A DNA stretch of 64,000 nt from an uncultured Lachnospiraceae bacterium (GCA_946407725.1 CAMJPM010000001.1:45868-109867); one strand, 5' to 3'; counted from the first letter of the stretch, positions 1 through 8,865 are shown. Notes: generated by a model from the sequence alone, not told the origin. Made by a program: numbers and translations.

Positions 1-233
1 GTTTCCGCCGCCTGTTTTGCGCTCATGCTTCCGGTCAAAAGCCCTGATACATATATGCCTGCACCGGCAAAGGCTCCGAAGAGAAGTCCCAGCGCTATGG
101 CCGCAAGTGCTTTCTTCCAGAAGGGCGTTGGATTTTTACCGCTTTGTTCCGGCACCTCCGGAATATGGTAGCTGTTGTTTGGGTAACTGCTGTTCGGGTA
201 GCTGTTGTTCGGATATCTGTAATCGTTTTCCAT
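1..233 (-). CDS. N-terminus of a membrane-anchored protein, possibly HtrA-like serine protease (partial)
   Basis: Partial gene that runs off the left edge; only about 77 N-terminal residues are present. It begins MENDYRYPNNSYPNSSYPNN, a Tyr/Pro/Asn-rich cytoplasmic tail with a repeated (S/N)-Y-P-N unit, then one hydrophobic segment at about residues 44-66 (AALGLLFGAFAGAG-like) preceded by lysines. The start at 233 is chosen because GAGGG lies 8 bases upstream and no other start keeps this frame. An Asn/Tyr-rich tail before a single anchor is often seen in HtrA/DegP-type surface proteases of Lachnospiraceae, but no protease domain is inside the window, so the identity is inference. It follows glmS on the same strand but is separated from it by a terminator, so it is probably transcribed independently. 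Confidence 0.45.
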   Translation of the reverse strand, partial: MENDYRYPNNSYPNSSYPNNSYHIPEVPEQSGKNPTPFWKKALAAIALGLLFGAFAGAGIYVSGLLTGSMSAKQAAE

Positions 234-314
234 AAGTCATCCCTCTTTCCTTTTTCTATTTTATAGCAAACGACAAAGCTCTTTTTACTGTGACGTTTGC
301 TGCGCCGGATTTAA

Positions 315-343
315 AAACCCGTAAGTTTTTTGCTTACGGGTTT
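315..343 (-). terminator. Rho-independent terminator after glmS
   Basis: Perfect 11-bp stem AAACCCGTAAG/CTTACGGGTTT with a 7-base loop, followed on the minus strand by a short T run (TTTTTAA). It lies 84 bases past the glmS stop and ahead of the next minus-strand gene, so it should end the LCP-GT-glmS transcript. Confidence 0.75.
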
Positions 344-426
344 CATGATACAAAACATATGTGTTCAATTTGTGTTTATACGGTCATAAAAATGTGAACT
401 GGATAAATGATTCAAGGGTCAAAAAG

Positions 427-2253
427 TCACTCCACAGTGACAACCTTCGCAAGATTACGGGGCTTGTCCACATCAAAGCCCTTGTCGCTGGAAACGTAAT
501 AGGCAAGGAGCTGCAGGGCCACTGATGCAGGGAATACCATGAGTTCATCCGGAAGATTGGGAAGAACGAAGGTATCAAATTCACGGGTTGACTGCTGGAT
601 CAGGTCTGCCTTGATAAAGAGTGCAATGGCCGCGCCTCTGGACTTAACCTCCCGGATATTGGAAAGCTCCTTGCTCATTATCCGTTCCTGGGTCACAAGG
701 GCCACAACAGGTGTATTCTCCGTTATCAGGGCAATGGGGCCGTGCTTTAATTCTCCGGAGGCATAGGCCTCGGAATGGATATAGGACACCTCCTTAAGCT
801 TTAAGGAGCCCTCCATGAGAATGGAGTAATCAAGTCCCCTGCCTATCATGAACAGATCCTTTGCGTTGATTATCCCCCTTGCTATAACATGTATCGCATT
901 TCTCTCATCAAGAAGATTATTTATGACCTCAGGAACTCTCTTAAGGCTGCGGATGCAGTCCCTGACCTCGTCATCATTCATCACTCCCCTTAAATAAGCC
1001 ATTTTACAGACAATAAGATAGAAGAGTGTTAGCTGCGTCGTATACGCCTTTGTGCTGGCCACAGCGATCTCGGGGCCGGCATTGGTATACATCACATAAT
1101 CGCTTTCCCGGGCTATGGAGGATCCCCGGACATTTATTATGGCAAGGCTCTTCGCCCCTTTCCTTCTTGCATATTTAAGGGCTTCAAGGGTATCTATGGT
1201 CTCTCCTGACTGGGATACCGCTATAACCAGGGTTTTATCATCTATTACCGGGTCGGAATACATGAATTCGCTGGCCAGCTCCACATCTATATGCATATGC
1301 AGTCTGTTTTTGACAAGTGCTTGGAAAACAAGCCCCGCATGCATGGCGGTACCGCAGGCAACCACACATATCCTCTCGCACTGTGTGAAGAGCTCGTCGG
1401 GTACCCCGTCCGCTTTGAAGTTGGGGATCCCTCCCTTTGTCCTGCCGAAAACAGTATCACGGATGGCCTTGGGCTGTTCCATTATCTCCTTTTCCATATA
1501 AAAAGGATATCCGTTCTTTTCCGCACTGTTCTTTTCCCAGTTCATGGTCAGATATTCGGGGATTATCTCATTATCCTCCAGAGACCACATGGAAACAGCG
1601 TCCTTCCTCAATTCGACTATGGTATATTCAGGTACCACAAAATACCGGTCCGTAAACTGACAAAGAGCAGTAAGGTCCGATGCCAGCATAGCTCCCTCAT
1701 CCGAAAGAGTGGCTACTATGGGGCTTACGTTCCTGATGGAATATATCACATCCGGAATGTCGGCAAAGAGTATCACCAGGGCAAAGGTACCCTTAAGCCT
1801 TTTTACCGCGCTCTTCACCGCTTTCTTAGGATCCTTTGTCTTCTGATAATAATGGTTTAAGATCGCAGCCGCCACCTCCGTGTCGGTCTCTGATCTGAGA
1901 CTTCCGGAAAGATCGAATTCTTCCACAAGATCCTTGTAATTCTCTATGATCCCGTTATGCACCACGGTAACGGAACCCGAGGTATGGGGATGGGCATTGG
2001 CGTCACAGACACCGCCGTGGGTCGCCCATCTGGTGTGGCCTATGCCGCAGGTGGAATTTATATCCTTAAACTCACATTTCTTGCTCAGATCCCTGACACG
2101 GCCCGCGCATTTATATACATCGGTTCTCTTTTCCTTTGCATTGCAGACCGCCATGCCTGCGCTGTCATAGCCCCTGTATTCAAGGGTGGTGAGTGCATCT
2201 ATTATTATGGGTTTGACCTGTTTTTTTCCCGTATATCCGATTATTCCGCACAT
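427..2253 (-). CDS. glmS: Glutamine--fructose-6-phosphate aminotransferase (isomerizing) GlmS
   Basis: Makes glucosamine-6-phosphate from fructose-6-phosphate and glutamine, the first committed step to UDP-GlcNAc. The 608-residue product begins MCGIIGYTG, so Cys2 becomes the N-terminal nucleophile after Met removal. The class II glutamine amidotransferase domain covers about residues 2-215 and includes the GHTRWATHG motif. Two SIS domains follow, at about 285-430 and 455-600, and the protein ends KVVTVE as is usual. An upstream in-frame extension exists, but GGAG sits 8-10 bases before this ATG and Cys must follow Met, which fixes the start. It is the last gene of the LCP-GT-glmS operon. No glmS ribozyme was recognised in the short gap upstream, only 13 bases from the preceding gene. 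Confidence 0.97.
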   Translation of the reverse strand: MCGIIGYTGKKQVKPIIIDALTTLEYRGYDSAGMAVCNAKEKRTDVYKCAGRVRDLSKKCEFKDINSTCGIGHTRWATHGGVCDANAHPHTSGSVTVVHNGIIENYKDLVEEFDLSGSLRSETDTEVAAAILNHYYQKTKDPKKAVKSAVKRLKGTFALVILFADIPDVIYSIRNVSPIVATLSDEGAMLASDLTALCQFTDRYFVVPEYTIVELRKDAVSMWSLEDNEIIPEYLTMNWEKNSAEKNGYPFYMEKEIMEQPKAIRDTVFGRTKGGIPNFKADGVPDELFTQCERICVVACGTAMHAGLVFQALVKNRLHMHIDVELASEFMYSDPVIDDKTLVIAVSQSGETIDTLEALKYARRKGAKSLAIINVRGSSIARESDYVMYTNAGPEIAVASTKAYTTQLTLFYLIVCKMAYLRGVMNDDEVRDCIRSLKRVPEVINNLLDERNAIHVIARGIINAKDLFMIGRGLDYSILMEGSLKLKEVSYIHSEAYASGELKHGPIALITENTPVVALVTQERIMSKELSNIREVKSRGAAIALFIKADLIQQSTREFDTFVLPNLPDELMVFPASVALQLLAYYVSSDKGFDVDKPRNLAKVVTVE

Positions 2254-2266
2254 ATCGTTCTCTCCT

Positions 2267-3217
2267 TCATATTGTAACCTGCATTCCAAAGTATTTTTCC
2301 CAGTAAGCCCTGTCGGAAGTGACCTTAAGTATGATTTCGGGCTTCAGGAAACGGTAGTTCTTTCCCAGCAGAAATCCTCCGTATCTCGCTGCACAGTGAA
2401 ATATAAAAACCGGTATCAGATCTATCCTGCCTTTTCTAAGGAGATTGGAAATGCATCCCTTCACAAGACGTTTTCCCTCTCCTTCGCTCTTAAATTTTGA
2501 AAACACCTCCTGATGGGCACTCTGGGAAGCACCCAGATCAAAATTCCTCTTAAACTGCTGAATAAAGGTATATTCATGGGAATGGACCACCCCTGCGCCT
2601 GAAGCATAGTATATCCCAAAGCCATTCATTACCGCCGAAAAAGCAAAGATCATGTCTTCGTTAAATACTACATTCTCCGTAAACCCTCCGAGCCTGTCAA
2701 ATACGCTTCTTCTGTAGCAGGCGCACACATCGGAACAGAATATGGTCTTTATACCAAGCTTAGGTATGTCTTCTTTCGTCTTCAGCCTTGAAAAGGGCGG
2801 ATAATTAAAGGTTCTGTTGTACCTCTCTATTTCCCCGGCACTCTTTGAGGGAAGCTGCCTCGCATAGGAGATCGCAACCCGCTCTTCTTCCATAGGACCA
2901 AGCAGTTCCTTCAGAAGATTTCTGTCATATGGTACCGCATCCTGGGTCATAAAGATAAGAAAGTCCGCTCCGGAAAACCCCGCTGCATAATTCCTGGTCC
3001 CTCCGTGATCGAACTCCCTCTTGCTGATATGATGAACTTCACACCGTGGATGTTCCCTTATGACCCTTTCCCCGATGGTGAACTGTTCTTCTTCTGTATT
3101 GATGATTATTATCTTTCCCGGTTTGACGGTCTGTTTTTCAAGCATGTCAAGGAGACGCAGGAACTGCTCTCGGGGCCTGAAGGTCAGTATCACCACATCA
3201 ATACCGGAATGTTCCAT
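2267..3217 (-). CDS. Family 2 glycosyltransferase, rhamnosyltransferase-like
   Basis: GT-A fold glycosyltransferase of 316 residues. The N-terminus has the GT2 start (DVVILTFRPREQFLRLLDML). It carries EFDHGGTRNYAA and FMTQDAVP, both characteristic of the RfbN-like rhamnosyltransferase group (COG1216), and an acceptor-side NEDMIFAFSAVMNG motif near residue 185. The C-terminus has a hydrophobic helix and no clear transmembrane domain, so it is probably a peripheral cytoplasmic enzyme. Its ATG is one base after the TAA of the upstream LCP gene, so the two are almost certainly translationally coupled. Its sugar specificity is inferred from the motif and from the dTDP-rhamnose genes elsewhere in the window; it is not shown by the sequence. 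Confidence 0.85.
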   Translation of the reverse strand: MEHSGIDVVILTFRPREQFLRLLDMLEKQTVKPGKIIIINTEEEQFTIGERVIREHPRCEVHHISKREFDHGGTRNYAAGFSGADFLIFMTQDAVPYDRNLLKELLGPMEEERVAISYARQLPSKSAGEIERYNRTFNYPPFSRLKTKEDIPKLGIKTIFCSDVCACYRRSVFDRLGGFTENVVFNEDMIFAFSAVMNGFGIYYASGAGVVHSHEYTFIQQFKRNFDLGASQSAHQEVFSKFKSEGEGKRLVKGCISNLLRKGRIDLIPVFIFHCAARYGGFLLGKNYRFLKPEIILKVTSDRAYWEKYFGMQVTI

Positions 3218-3218
3218 A

Positions 3219-4313
3219 TTACAACCCGTTTTTCTGCCTGTCGGCAGCTATCTTTGCGCTTATCCCCTGAACCGTGGAGGAGGGGGTGTATTCTGAATCC
3301 CCGAAGATGAATTTATGGAACTCCACCACATTCTTTTCAAAATCATCGGCAACAACAGAGCTTCCTGCCTTACCCATATTTCCGGTAACCCTTTCAAAGG
3401 GAAATCCGCTCTGTTCCCCAATGGAATATGAGGCAACCCTGGATGCGTATTCCACCATTTCAGCCTTGGTGAAGCTTGTGCTGCAAAGGGGGAAGATGTC
3501 GTCTATGATGTCATTCAACGTGGAAATATCTGAAGCCATAGCCTTTTCAGCCACCTGTGTCAGCACAGTTCTCTGTCTCTCGGCCCTCTTAAAATCATCA
3601 CCCTTTGTGTATCTGATACGGCAGTAGGATGTGGCCTGGAGCCCGTTCAGGGTCTGCAATCCCGGCGAAGTAACCTTTACTATGTCGCTCTCCTTTATCC
3701 CGATGGCTTCAGCAGTTCCTATCTGGTAGTCATTGAGGAAATGTATCTCCTCCTCAATAATGTCCACCTGAACACCGCCCAGATCGTCAATGGTATCCAC
3801 CAGTGCCTTAAAGCCTACGGTAACATACTCATCAATATCCATATCCAGATTCATGTTAAGCATCTGTACGGCCTGATCGGGACCGCCATAGGAATAGGCG
3901 GAATTGGCCTTATTATATGTATCATTTCCGATATTCAGATATGTATCACGGAATATGGAGCAGAGCTTTACCTCTCCGGTGGCATTATTCAGAGAGGCAA
4001 CCATTATCGTATCGGTCCTTGCTCCCTTGCCCAGATTTGTATCCCTGGAATCAACACCAAAAAGGGCTATATTGGTATAGCCGTCCATTCTCCATTCGTC
4101 ATTTTCCGTGTCATCTATCTGGGCCTGTACTTCCTCATTTACCTTCGCCTTAACTACGGATTCCTTATTCCCGGTATCCGCCAGGTCCAGCCTGTACACC
4201 ACATAAAGAGCGCCTGCAAGAAACAGTACCACAATTATTTCCAGGGCAAAGAGCACCCGCCGTATGGTACGGCGTTTTTTCTTTTTCCTGGACTTCCTCC
4301 CGCTTGAAGACAT
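3219..4313 (-). CDS. LytR-CpsA-Psr (LCP) family cell-wall glycopolymer ligase
   Basis: LCP enzymes move lipid-linked glycopolymers (teichoic acid or capsule) onto peptidoglycan outside the membrane. The 364-residue protein has a Lys/Arg-rich cytoplasmic tail (KSRKKKKRR), one transmembrane helix at about residues 20-43, then the extracellular LCP domain. Characteristic motifs include LFGVDSRD, ARTDTIMV, IFRDTYL and the C-terminal RIRYTKGDDFKRAERQR with its catalytic/binding arginines. It is the first gene after a strong promoter at 4349-4377 and is followed by a glycosyltransferase and glmS. That grouping joins precursor supply and wall attachment in one transcript. Which polymer it attaches cannot be read from sequence. 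Confidence 0.93.
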   Translation of the reverse strand: MSSSGRKSRKKKKRRTIRRVLFALEIIVVLFLAGALYVVYRLDLADTGNKESVVKAKVNEEVQAQIDDTENDEWRMDGYTNIALFGVDSRDTNLGKGARTDTIMVASLNNATGEVKLCSIFRDTYLNIGNDTYNKANSAYSYGGPDQAVQMLNMNLDMDIDEYVTVGFKALVDTIDDLGGVQVDIIEEEIHFLNDYQIGTAEAIGIKESDIVKVTSPGLQTLNGLQATSYCRIRYTKGDDFKRAERQRTVLTQVAEKAMASDISTLNDIIDDIFPLCSTSFTKAEMVEYASRVASYSIGEQSGFPFERVTGNMGKAGSSVVADDFEKNVVEFHKFIFGDSEYTPSSTVQGISAKIAADRQKNGL

Positions 4314-4348
4314 TTATTCTTCCTCAGATCATCTTAATATATCCAGTT

Positions 4349-4377
4349 ACTATACTTCAAAGTACTATCATTGTCAA
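4349..4377 (-). promoter_or_regulatory. Sigma-A promoter for the LCP-GT-glmS operon
   Basis: On the minus strand TTGACA (4372-4377) is separated by 17 bases from TATAGT (4349-4354). The LCP start codon is about 36 bases past the -10 box. The -35 is a perfect match and the -10 differs at one position. Confidence 0.85.
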
Positions 4378-4396
4378 AAGACCGGGAATCCGGATT

Positions 4397-5743
4397 TTAT
4401 GCCAGATGTCCCTTATTCTTTATGACCTCTATAACCCCATCCACATACTTTTCGCAGATCTCATCGCTTTCCGCTTCCACCATCACCCTGATAACAGGCT
4501 CAGTGCCGGATTCACGGACAAGAATACGGCCCTTGTCACCCAGTTCATCTAAAACCTTCTGTACGGCAGCCATAACATCCGGATCATTCTGGGCATCAGG
4601 TTTGCTCTTAACCCTGACATTTTTAAGCACCTGGGGATAGAACACCACCGGAGCCGCCAGCTCGCTCATGGGCTTTTCCTTTGCAAGCATTACTTCCATG
4701 AGCTTTAAGGAGGTAAGGATACCGTCGCCTGTGGTTTCATATTTAAGGAATATGGTATGTCCGCTCTGTTCACCGCCGATACGGTTTCCGGTCTGGACCA
4801 TATTCTCATAAACATATTTATCGCCGACCTTTGTCTTCTCATACTCGATACCCACCTTGTCAAGGGCCTTATAAAGGCCGAAGTTGCTCATTACGGTGGT
4901 AACCACTTTATTATTCAGAAGCTTTCCTCTCTCCTTCATGTAAAGGGCATATATATAGAGGGTGTGGTCTCCGGTGACGAGATTGCCCTTCTCATCTACG
5001 GCAAGGCATCTGTCCGCATCTCCGTCATAGGCAAACCCAATATCCAGGCCGTTATCCACCACAAATTTCTGAAGGTGCTCGATATGGGTCGAACCACAGT
5101 CAGTATTGATATTATAGCCGTCGGGATCCGCATTCATAACATAGGTCTTTGCGCCCAGAGCATCAAACACGCCCTTTGCGATCTGCCATGCGGCACCGTT
5201 TGCGCAGTCAAGCCCAACCTTGACATTCTTAAAGCTGTACTTGGACATGGAAATGAGATGGCCTACATAACGGTTTCTTCCGGAAACATAGTCCACTGTC
5301 CGCCCGATGTTCTCCCTTTCGGAAATGGGGAGCTCCATCTTTCCGTCTATGAAATCCTCAACCTTAAGAATGGTCTCCTCATCCATCTTCTCACCGTTGC
5401 CGTTTAACAGCTTGATACCGTTATCATAAAAAGGATTATGGGAAGCGGAGATCATGATTCCGCAGTCAAAATCGTCTACTCTCGTGATATAAGCTACGGA
5501 AGGGGTTGTGGTTACGTGCATTATGTATGCATCAGCTCCGCTGGCCATAAGACCTGTACAGAGGGCGTATTCAAACATATATGAGGATCTTCTGGTATCC
5601 TTTCCGATGACCACCTTTGCCTTTTTGCCCTGGTTCACCCCGTAATACCATCCTAAAAACCTGCCTATCTTTATGGCGTGTTCATAATTGAGATCCTTGT
5701 TTGCTTCTCCTCTGAAGCCGTCTGTTCCGAAATATTTACCCAT
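4397..5743 (-). CDS. glmM: Phosphoglucosamine mutase GlmM
   Basis: Converts glucosamine-6-phosphate to glucosamine-1-phosphate in cell-wall precursor synthesis. The 448-residue alpha-D-phosphohexomutase has the start MGKYFGTDGFRG, the phosphoserine loop ISASHNPFYDNG with the active Ser at 101, the Mg-binding DGDADR at 240-245, the sugar-specificity loop GGEQSGH, and the phosphate-binding RESGTEPVIRVM. The length is typical. It is the third gene of the nagB/beta-helix/glmM operon, 28 bases after its neighbour. glmS lies in the next operon downstream, so both enzymes flanking glucosamine-6-phosphate are encoded within 7 kb. Confidence 0.97.
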   Translation of the reverse strand: MGKYFGTDGFRGEANKDLNYEHAIKIGRFLGWYYGVNQGKKAKVVIGKDTRRSSYMFEYALCTGLMASGADAYIMHVTTTPSVAYITRVDDFDCGIMISASHNPFYDNGIKLLNGNGEKMDEETILKVEDFIDGKMELPISERENIGRTVDYVSGRNRYVGHLISMSKYSFKNVKVGLDCANGAAWQIAKGVFDALGAKTYVMNADPDGYNINTDCGSTHIEHLQKFVVDNGLDIGFAYDGDADRCLAVDEKGNLVTGDHTLYIYALYMKERGKLLNNKVVTTVMSNFGLYKALDKVGIEYEKTKVGDKYVYENMVQTGNRIGGEQSGHTIFLKYETTGDGILTSLKLMEVMLAKEKPMSELAAPVVFYPQVLKNVRVKSKPDAQNDPDVMAAVQKVLDELGDKGRILVRESGTEPVIRVMVEAESDEICEKYVDGVIEVIKNKGHLA

Positions 5744-5771
5744 TTATGCCGATACCATTCCTTTCTGTCCG

Positions 5772-6443
5772 TTATTTATCTTCTTTGCTGATCACTATCC
5801 CGTTATCCTTCCAGATGGAATTTTCGGGAACCACGCCTCTTACACAGGATGTGGGATAAACATTGCTGTGGCGCCCTATGACTGTTCCGGGATTGCACAC
5901 CGCGTTGCAGCCCACTTCCACATAATCTCCCAGCATTGCGCCAAACTTCTTGATGCCGGTCTCCACGTTCTCTGTGCCGTTATGGACAACCACAAGTTTC
6001 TTATCTGACTTCACGTTGCTGGTGATGCTGCCGGCTCCCATGTGGCTGTAGTATCCGAGGATGCTGTCTCCCACATAATTATAATGGGGCGTCTGTACAT
6101 GATCGAAAAGAATGACATTCTTTAATTCCACTGAATTTCCCACCACACAGTCTGCTCCCACCAGAGCCGAACCCCTGATAAAAGCGCAGTGCCTGACTTC
6201 TGTATTGGGTCCTATGATACAGGGAGCCCCGAGAAAGGCCGTGGGTGCCACTGTCGCCGTCTTATGCACCCATACCTGAGGCTGCACCTCCGCATATTCA
6301 TCCCCAAGGCGGGGTCCAAGCTCTAAAATAAGCTCCTTTATCCCCTTTAATGCCTCCCAGGGATATGTGAAGCCCTTAAGGTAATCTGCCGCAAGGGTAT
6401 GTTCCAGGTCATAAAGATCCGTTATCTTATACATTTTTGCCAC
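5772..6443 (-). CDS. Stand-alone GlmU-like left-handed beta-helix acyltransferase
   Basis: A 223-residue protein built from hexapeptide repeats. A short N-terminal helical part (about 1-55) is followed by a left-handed beta-helix with steps such as VAPTAFLGAPCIIGPNTEVRH and later VEVGCNAVCNPGTVIGRHSN, and an extended loop with SILGYYSHMGAGSI and NVKSDKK. This matches the acetyltransferase half of GlmU, but the N-terminal uridylyltransferase domain is absent. By family and position between nagB and glmM it may acetylate glucosamine-1-phosphate, or work on a related nucleotide-sugar precursor; the acceptor is inferred. The start may be Met1 or Met4 (MYKITDL). Confidence 0.8.
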   Translation of the reverse strand: MAKMYKITDLYDLEHTLAADYLKGFTYPWEALKGIKELILELGPRLGDEYAEVQPQVWVHKTATVAPTAFLGAPCIIGPNTEVRHCAFIRGSALVGADCVVGNSVELKNVILFDHVQTPHYNYVGDSILGYYSHMGAGSITSNVKSDKKLVVVHNGTENVETGIKKFGAMLGDYVEVGCNAVCNPGTVIGRHSNVYPTSCVRGVVPENSIWKDNGIVISKEDK

Positions 6444-6491
6444 TCTCTTTCCTGTTCCGGTCTGAAGGATCAGTATTGATCCGTTCCGGAA

Positions 6492-7286
6492 TTATAATCT
6501 CTCTTTCCTCTCAATATCAAGGAAATATTTATAGGTATCTACGGTGAGCTCGCCGCAGGCCGCCTCGTCGCAGGCTATAATGGCCGCGTTGTGAAGCTGT
6601 AGTGCTGAGCAGGTCCATTTTCCGGACACCCCGCCTTCCACCGTTGCAGCCAGAGCCCTTGCCTTGTTGTGGCCGTTGATCAGAATGATCACTTCCTTTG
6701 AATCCGTAACAGTTGCCACTCCTACGGAAAGCGCCTGAGACGGTACCTTTTCCGGATCGTTATCAAAGAAACGGGCATTGACGATCCTTGTGTCGGAGGT
6801 TAAGTTTCTCACACCGGTTCTTGAAGAAAGAGAGGTAAAGGGCTCGTTAAAGGCAATATGCCCGTCTACCCCGATACCCCCGAGAAACAGATCAATACCG
6901 CCGTATGAAGCGATCTTCTCTTCATAGCGGGCGCACTCGGCATCCGGATCCTCCGCCATACCGTTCAGGATATTGATGTTCTCCGGCTTCATATCCGTAA
7001 GATGGTTAAAAAGGTTGTCGTGCATGAAATACCAGTAACTCTGCTCATGCTCCCTCGGGAGCCCCAGGTATTCATCCATATTAAAGGTCATAACATTTTC
7101 AAAGCTCACTTCCCCGGCCTTATTCATCCGGACAAGCTCCTTATATACACCAATGGGACTTGATCCTGTGGGAAGTCCCAGTACAAAGGGACGGCTCTCA
7201 TCCTTATGGGCATTGATCCTGGAAACTATATAATCAGCCGCCCACTTACACATTTTCTCATAATTTTCCTGGATAACCACTCTCAT
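6492..7286 (-). CDS. nagB: Glucosamine-6-phosphate deaminase NagB
   Basis: Converts glucosamine-6-phosphate to fructose-6-phosphate and ammonia, opposing GlmS. The 264-residue product beginning MRVVIQENYEKM is chosen over a longer frame because AAGGAG lies 8 bases upstream of this ATG. Motifs include GLPTGSSPIGVY (phosphate binding), NMDEYLGL with Asp71/Glu72, and GVDGHIAFNEP with Asp141, His143 and Glu148. It is the first gene after the promoter at 7338-7366 and leads an operon with the beta-helix protein and glmM. Pairing a catabolic deaminase with glmM in one transcript is unusual and suggests amino-sugar salvage feeding the wall pathway. Confidence 0.96.
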   Translation of the reverse strand: MRVVIQENYEKMCKWAADYIVSRINAHKDESRPFVLGLPTGSSPIGVYKELVRMNKAGEVSFENVMTFNMDEYLGLPREHEQSYWYFMHDNLFNHLTDMKPENINILNGMAEDPDAECARYEEKIASYGGIDLFLGGIGVDGHIAFNEPFTSLSSRTGVRNLTSDTRIVNARFFDNDPEKVPSQALSVGVATVTDSKEVIILINGHNKARALAATVEGGVSGKWTCSALQLHNAAIIACDEAACGELTVDTYKYFLDIERKERL

Positions 7287-7302
7287 ACTGTCATTCTCCT
7301 TT

Positions 7303-7319
7303 ATGCCCTTTAAGGGCAT
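7303..7319 (-). promoter_or_regulatory. Perfect palindrome in the nagB leader
   Basis: ATGCCCTTTAAGGGCAT is a perfect inverted repeat with 8-base arms around one T. It starts 17 bases upstream of the nagB ATG and lies just past the predicted transcription start. It could be an operator for an amino-sugar-responsive repressor or an RNA hairpin next to the ribosome binding site. Function is inferred. Confidence 0.4.
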
Positions 7320-7337
7320 GCTTTGCATACTCGATAT

Positions 7338-7366
7338 ATTGTATAGAATACCGCCTGAATCGTCAA
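7338..7366 (-). promoter_or_regulatory. Sigma-A promoter for nagB-betahelix-glmM
   Basis: Minus strand TTGACG (7361-7366), 17 bases, TACAAT (7338-7343). It is 52 bases upstream of the nagB start, and the palindrome at 7303-7319 lies between promoter and gene. Confidence 0.85.
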
Positions 7367-7388
7367 CATAATGTTGCGGGACTACAGC

Positions 7389-8810
7389 TCAATAGGCATT
7401 TTTGTTTACGAATCCGGTGAACAGGGTCATGAACATTATCTTAATATCAAAGCCCATGGTCCAGTTTTCTATATAGAAGAGATCGTATTCCACTCTCATA
7501 CGGATGGATGTATTCCCCCGGAGGCCGTTGACCTGGGCCCATCCCGTAAGCCCCGGACGGACCTGATGCTTTATCATGTAGCGGGGTATCTCTTCCCTGA
7601 ATTTCTCCACAAACTGGGGACGTTCGGGTCTTGGTCCCACTATGCTCATATCCCCCCGGAAGATGTTAAAAAGCTGTGGAAGCTCGTCCATACTGGTCTT
7701 TCTCAGTATCTTTCCTATCTTTGTTACCCTGGGATCATCCGCTGTGGTCCATCCCTTCTCTTCCTCATCCGGCTCCTGTACCACCATGGTACGGAATTTA
7801 TACATCTGGAAGGAACGGTTATGAAGCCCCACTCTCTCCTGCTTAAATATAATGGGTCCCGGAGAGGACAGCTTTATGGCCACGGCGGAAATAAGCATTA
7901 CCGGACTGAACAGGATAAGCAGAAATGCGGAACCGATGATATCCACAACTCTCTTCGCCATCATATTAAGGGAATTTGTAAGGGGCACATGCCGTATATT
8001 GATGACCGGCAGACCGTCCAGATCCTCCATATAGGGCCGGGAAGGGATCACGTTATTATAATCCGGGATAAACTGGGTGTGGACACCTGATTTTTCGCAC
8101 AGATCCACTATGTGCTCAAGCTTGCCGTATTCATCCAGGCTTAAGGTGATGGCTATCTCATCCAGCTTGTTTTCCGGCAGGATATATTCCAGATTTCCTA
8201 TGGTTCCCAGCACCTTTATGCCCTTATATACAGTACCTGCCTCCACCTTGTCATCCAGAACCCCCCGGATCACGTATCCCCACTGGGGGTTTAAGCGGAG
8301 CTTGTTTATATAGGCCTCCGCAGCCTTGGAATAGCCGATCAGCAGCACGTATTTCAGATTAAACCTCTTTTTCCTGATATAACGCAGGAAATATCTCACT
8401 ATATTCCTGAAAAGGGTCTCAAGAATGATATTGATGATATAAAAGTAAAATATCATCCGCCTTGAGAAGTGATTCTGTCTGATGACATACAGTACCACTA
8501 TGAATATCAGCATTCCTACGGTATTGGCCCTTACGATATTGTAGAATTCCCTCTTTCTGCCCGAGGCCCTCTTGGAATTGTACATATTGAACTCATAGTA
8601 GAGAAACAGGTAACCCACAATAAGGAAGGGCAGAGCCTCCATGTACATAACGTACGGAAGGTGGAGAATGCTCTGGTCCTCCCAGGGTGAAAGGAATTTT
8701 ACAAAATATGCCAGATTATATGAAGCTGCGATCACCAGGGCATCCAGAAAAACATGGGCCCTGTTGAAGGAGCGCTGATTGTCTTTTATCAAAATAATCC
8801 TCCTAATCAC
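7389..8810 (-). CDS. Polyprenyl-phosphate sugar-1-phosphate transferase (WcaJ/CpsE-like priming enzyme)
   Basis: Starts surface-polysaccharide repeat synthesis by moving a sugar-1-phosphate from a nucleotide sugar to undecaprenyl phosphate. The 473-residue protein has four hydrophobic helices in the first ~130 residues, a CoA-binding/Rossmann-like region (VLLIGYSKAAEAYI, about 150-260), another transmembrane helix near 290, and a C-terminal sugar-transferase domain. That domain contains FKQERVG, YKFRTM, TSMDELPQLFN, SIVGPRPERP and PGLTGWAQVNGLRG. The domain order is that of polyisoprenyl-phosphate hexose-1-phosphotransferases. It is the last gene of the operon starting with pgcA. The sugar is probably glucose or galactose, not provable here. 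Confidence 0.93.
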   Translation of the reverse strand: MIRRIILIKDNQRSFNRAHVFLDALVIAASYNLAYFVKFLSPWEDQSILHLPYVMYMEALPFLIVGYLFLYYEFNMYNSKRASGRKREFYNIVRANTVGMLIFIVVLYVIRQNHFSRRMIFYFYIINIILETLFRNIVRYFLRYIRKKRFNLKYVLLIGYSKAAEAYINKLRLNPQWGYVIRGVLDDKVEAGTVYKGIKVLGTIGNLEYILPENKLDEIAITLSLDEYGKLEHIVDLCEKSGVHTQFIPDYNNVIPSRPYMEDLDGLPVINIRHVPLTNSLNMMAKRVVDIIGSAFLLILFSPVMLISAVAIKLSSPGPIIFKQERVGLHNRSFQMYKFRTMVVQEPDEEEKGWTTADDPRVTKIGKILRKTSMDELPQLFNIFRGDMSIVGPRPERPQFVEKFREEIPRYMIKHQVRPGLTGWAQVNGLRGNTSIRMRVEYDLFYIENWTMGFDIKIMFMTLFTGFVNKNAY

Positions 8811-8865
8811 CCGTAATGCCGGGTTCAGGACAGTGATCCGTCAGGAACTGTTTTTTCACAGATCC

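Noticed and set aside
2254-2266. glmS ribozyme or riboswitch upstream of glmS
   Set aside because: The gap to the upstream gene is only 13 bases and none of the ribozyme core was recognised.
2254-2289. Longer N-terminus for glmS
   Set aside because: GlmS needs Cys directly after the initiator Met, and GGAG lies before the downstream ATG.
2186-2500. Plus-strand frame over the glmS/GT boundary
   Set aside because: It lies antisense to two well-supported genes, has no ribosome binding site and resembles no family.
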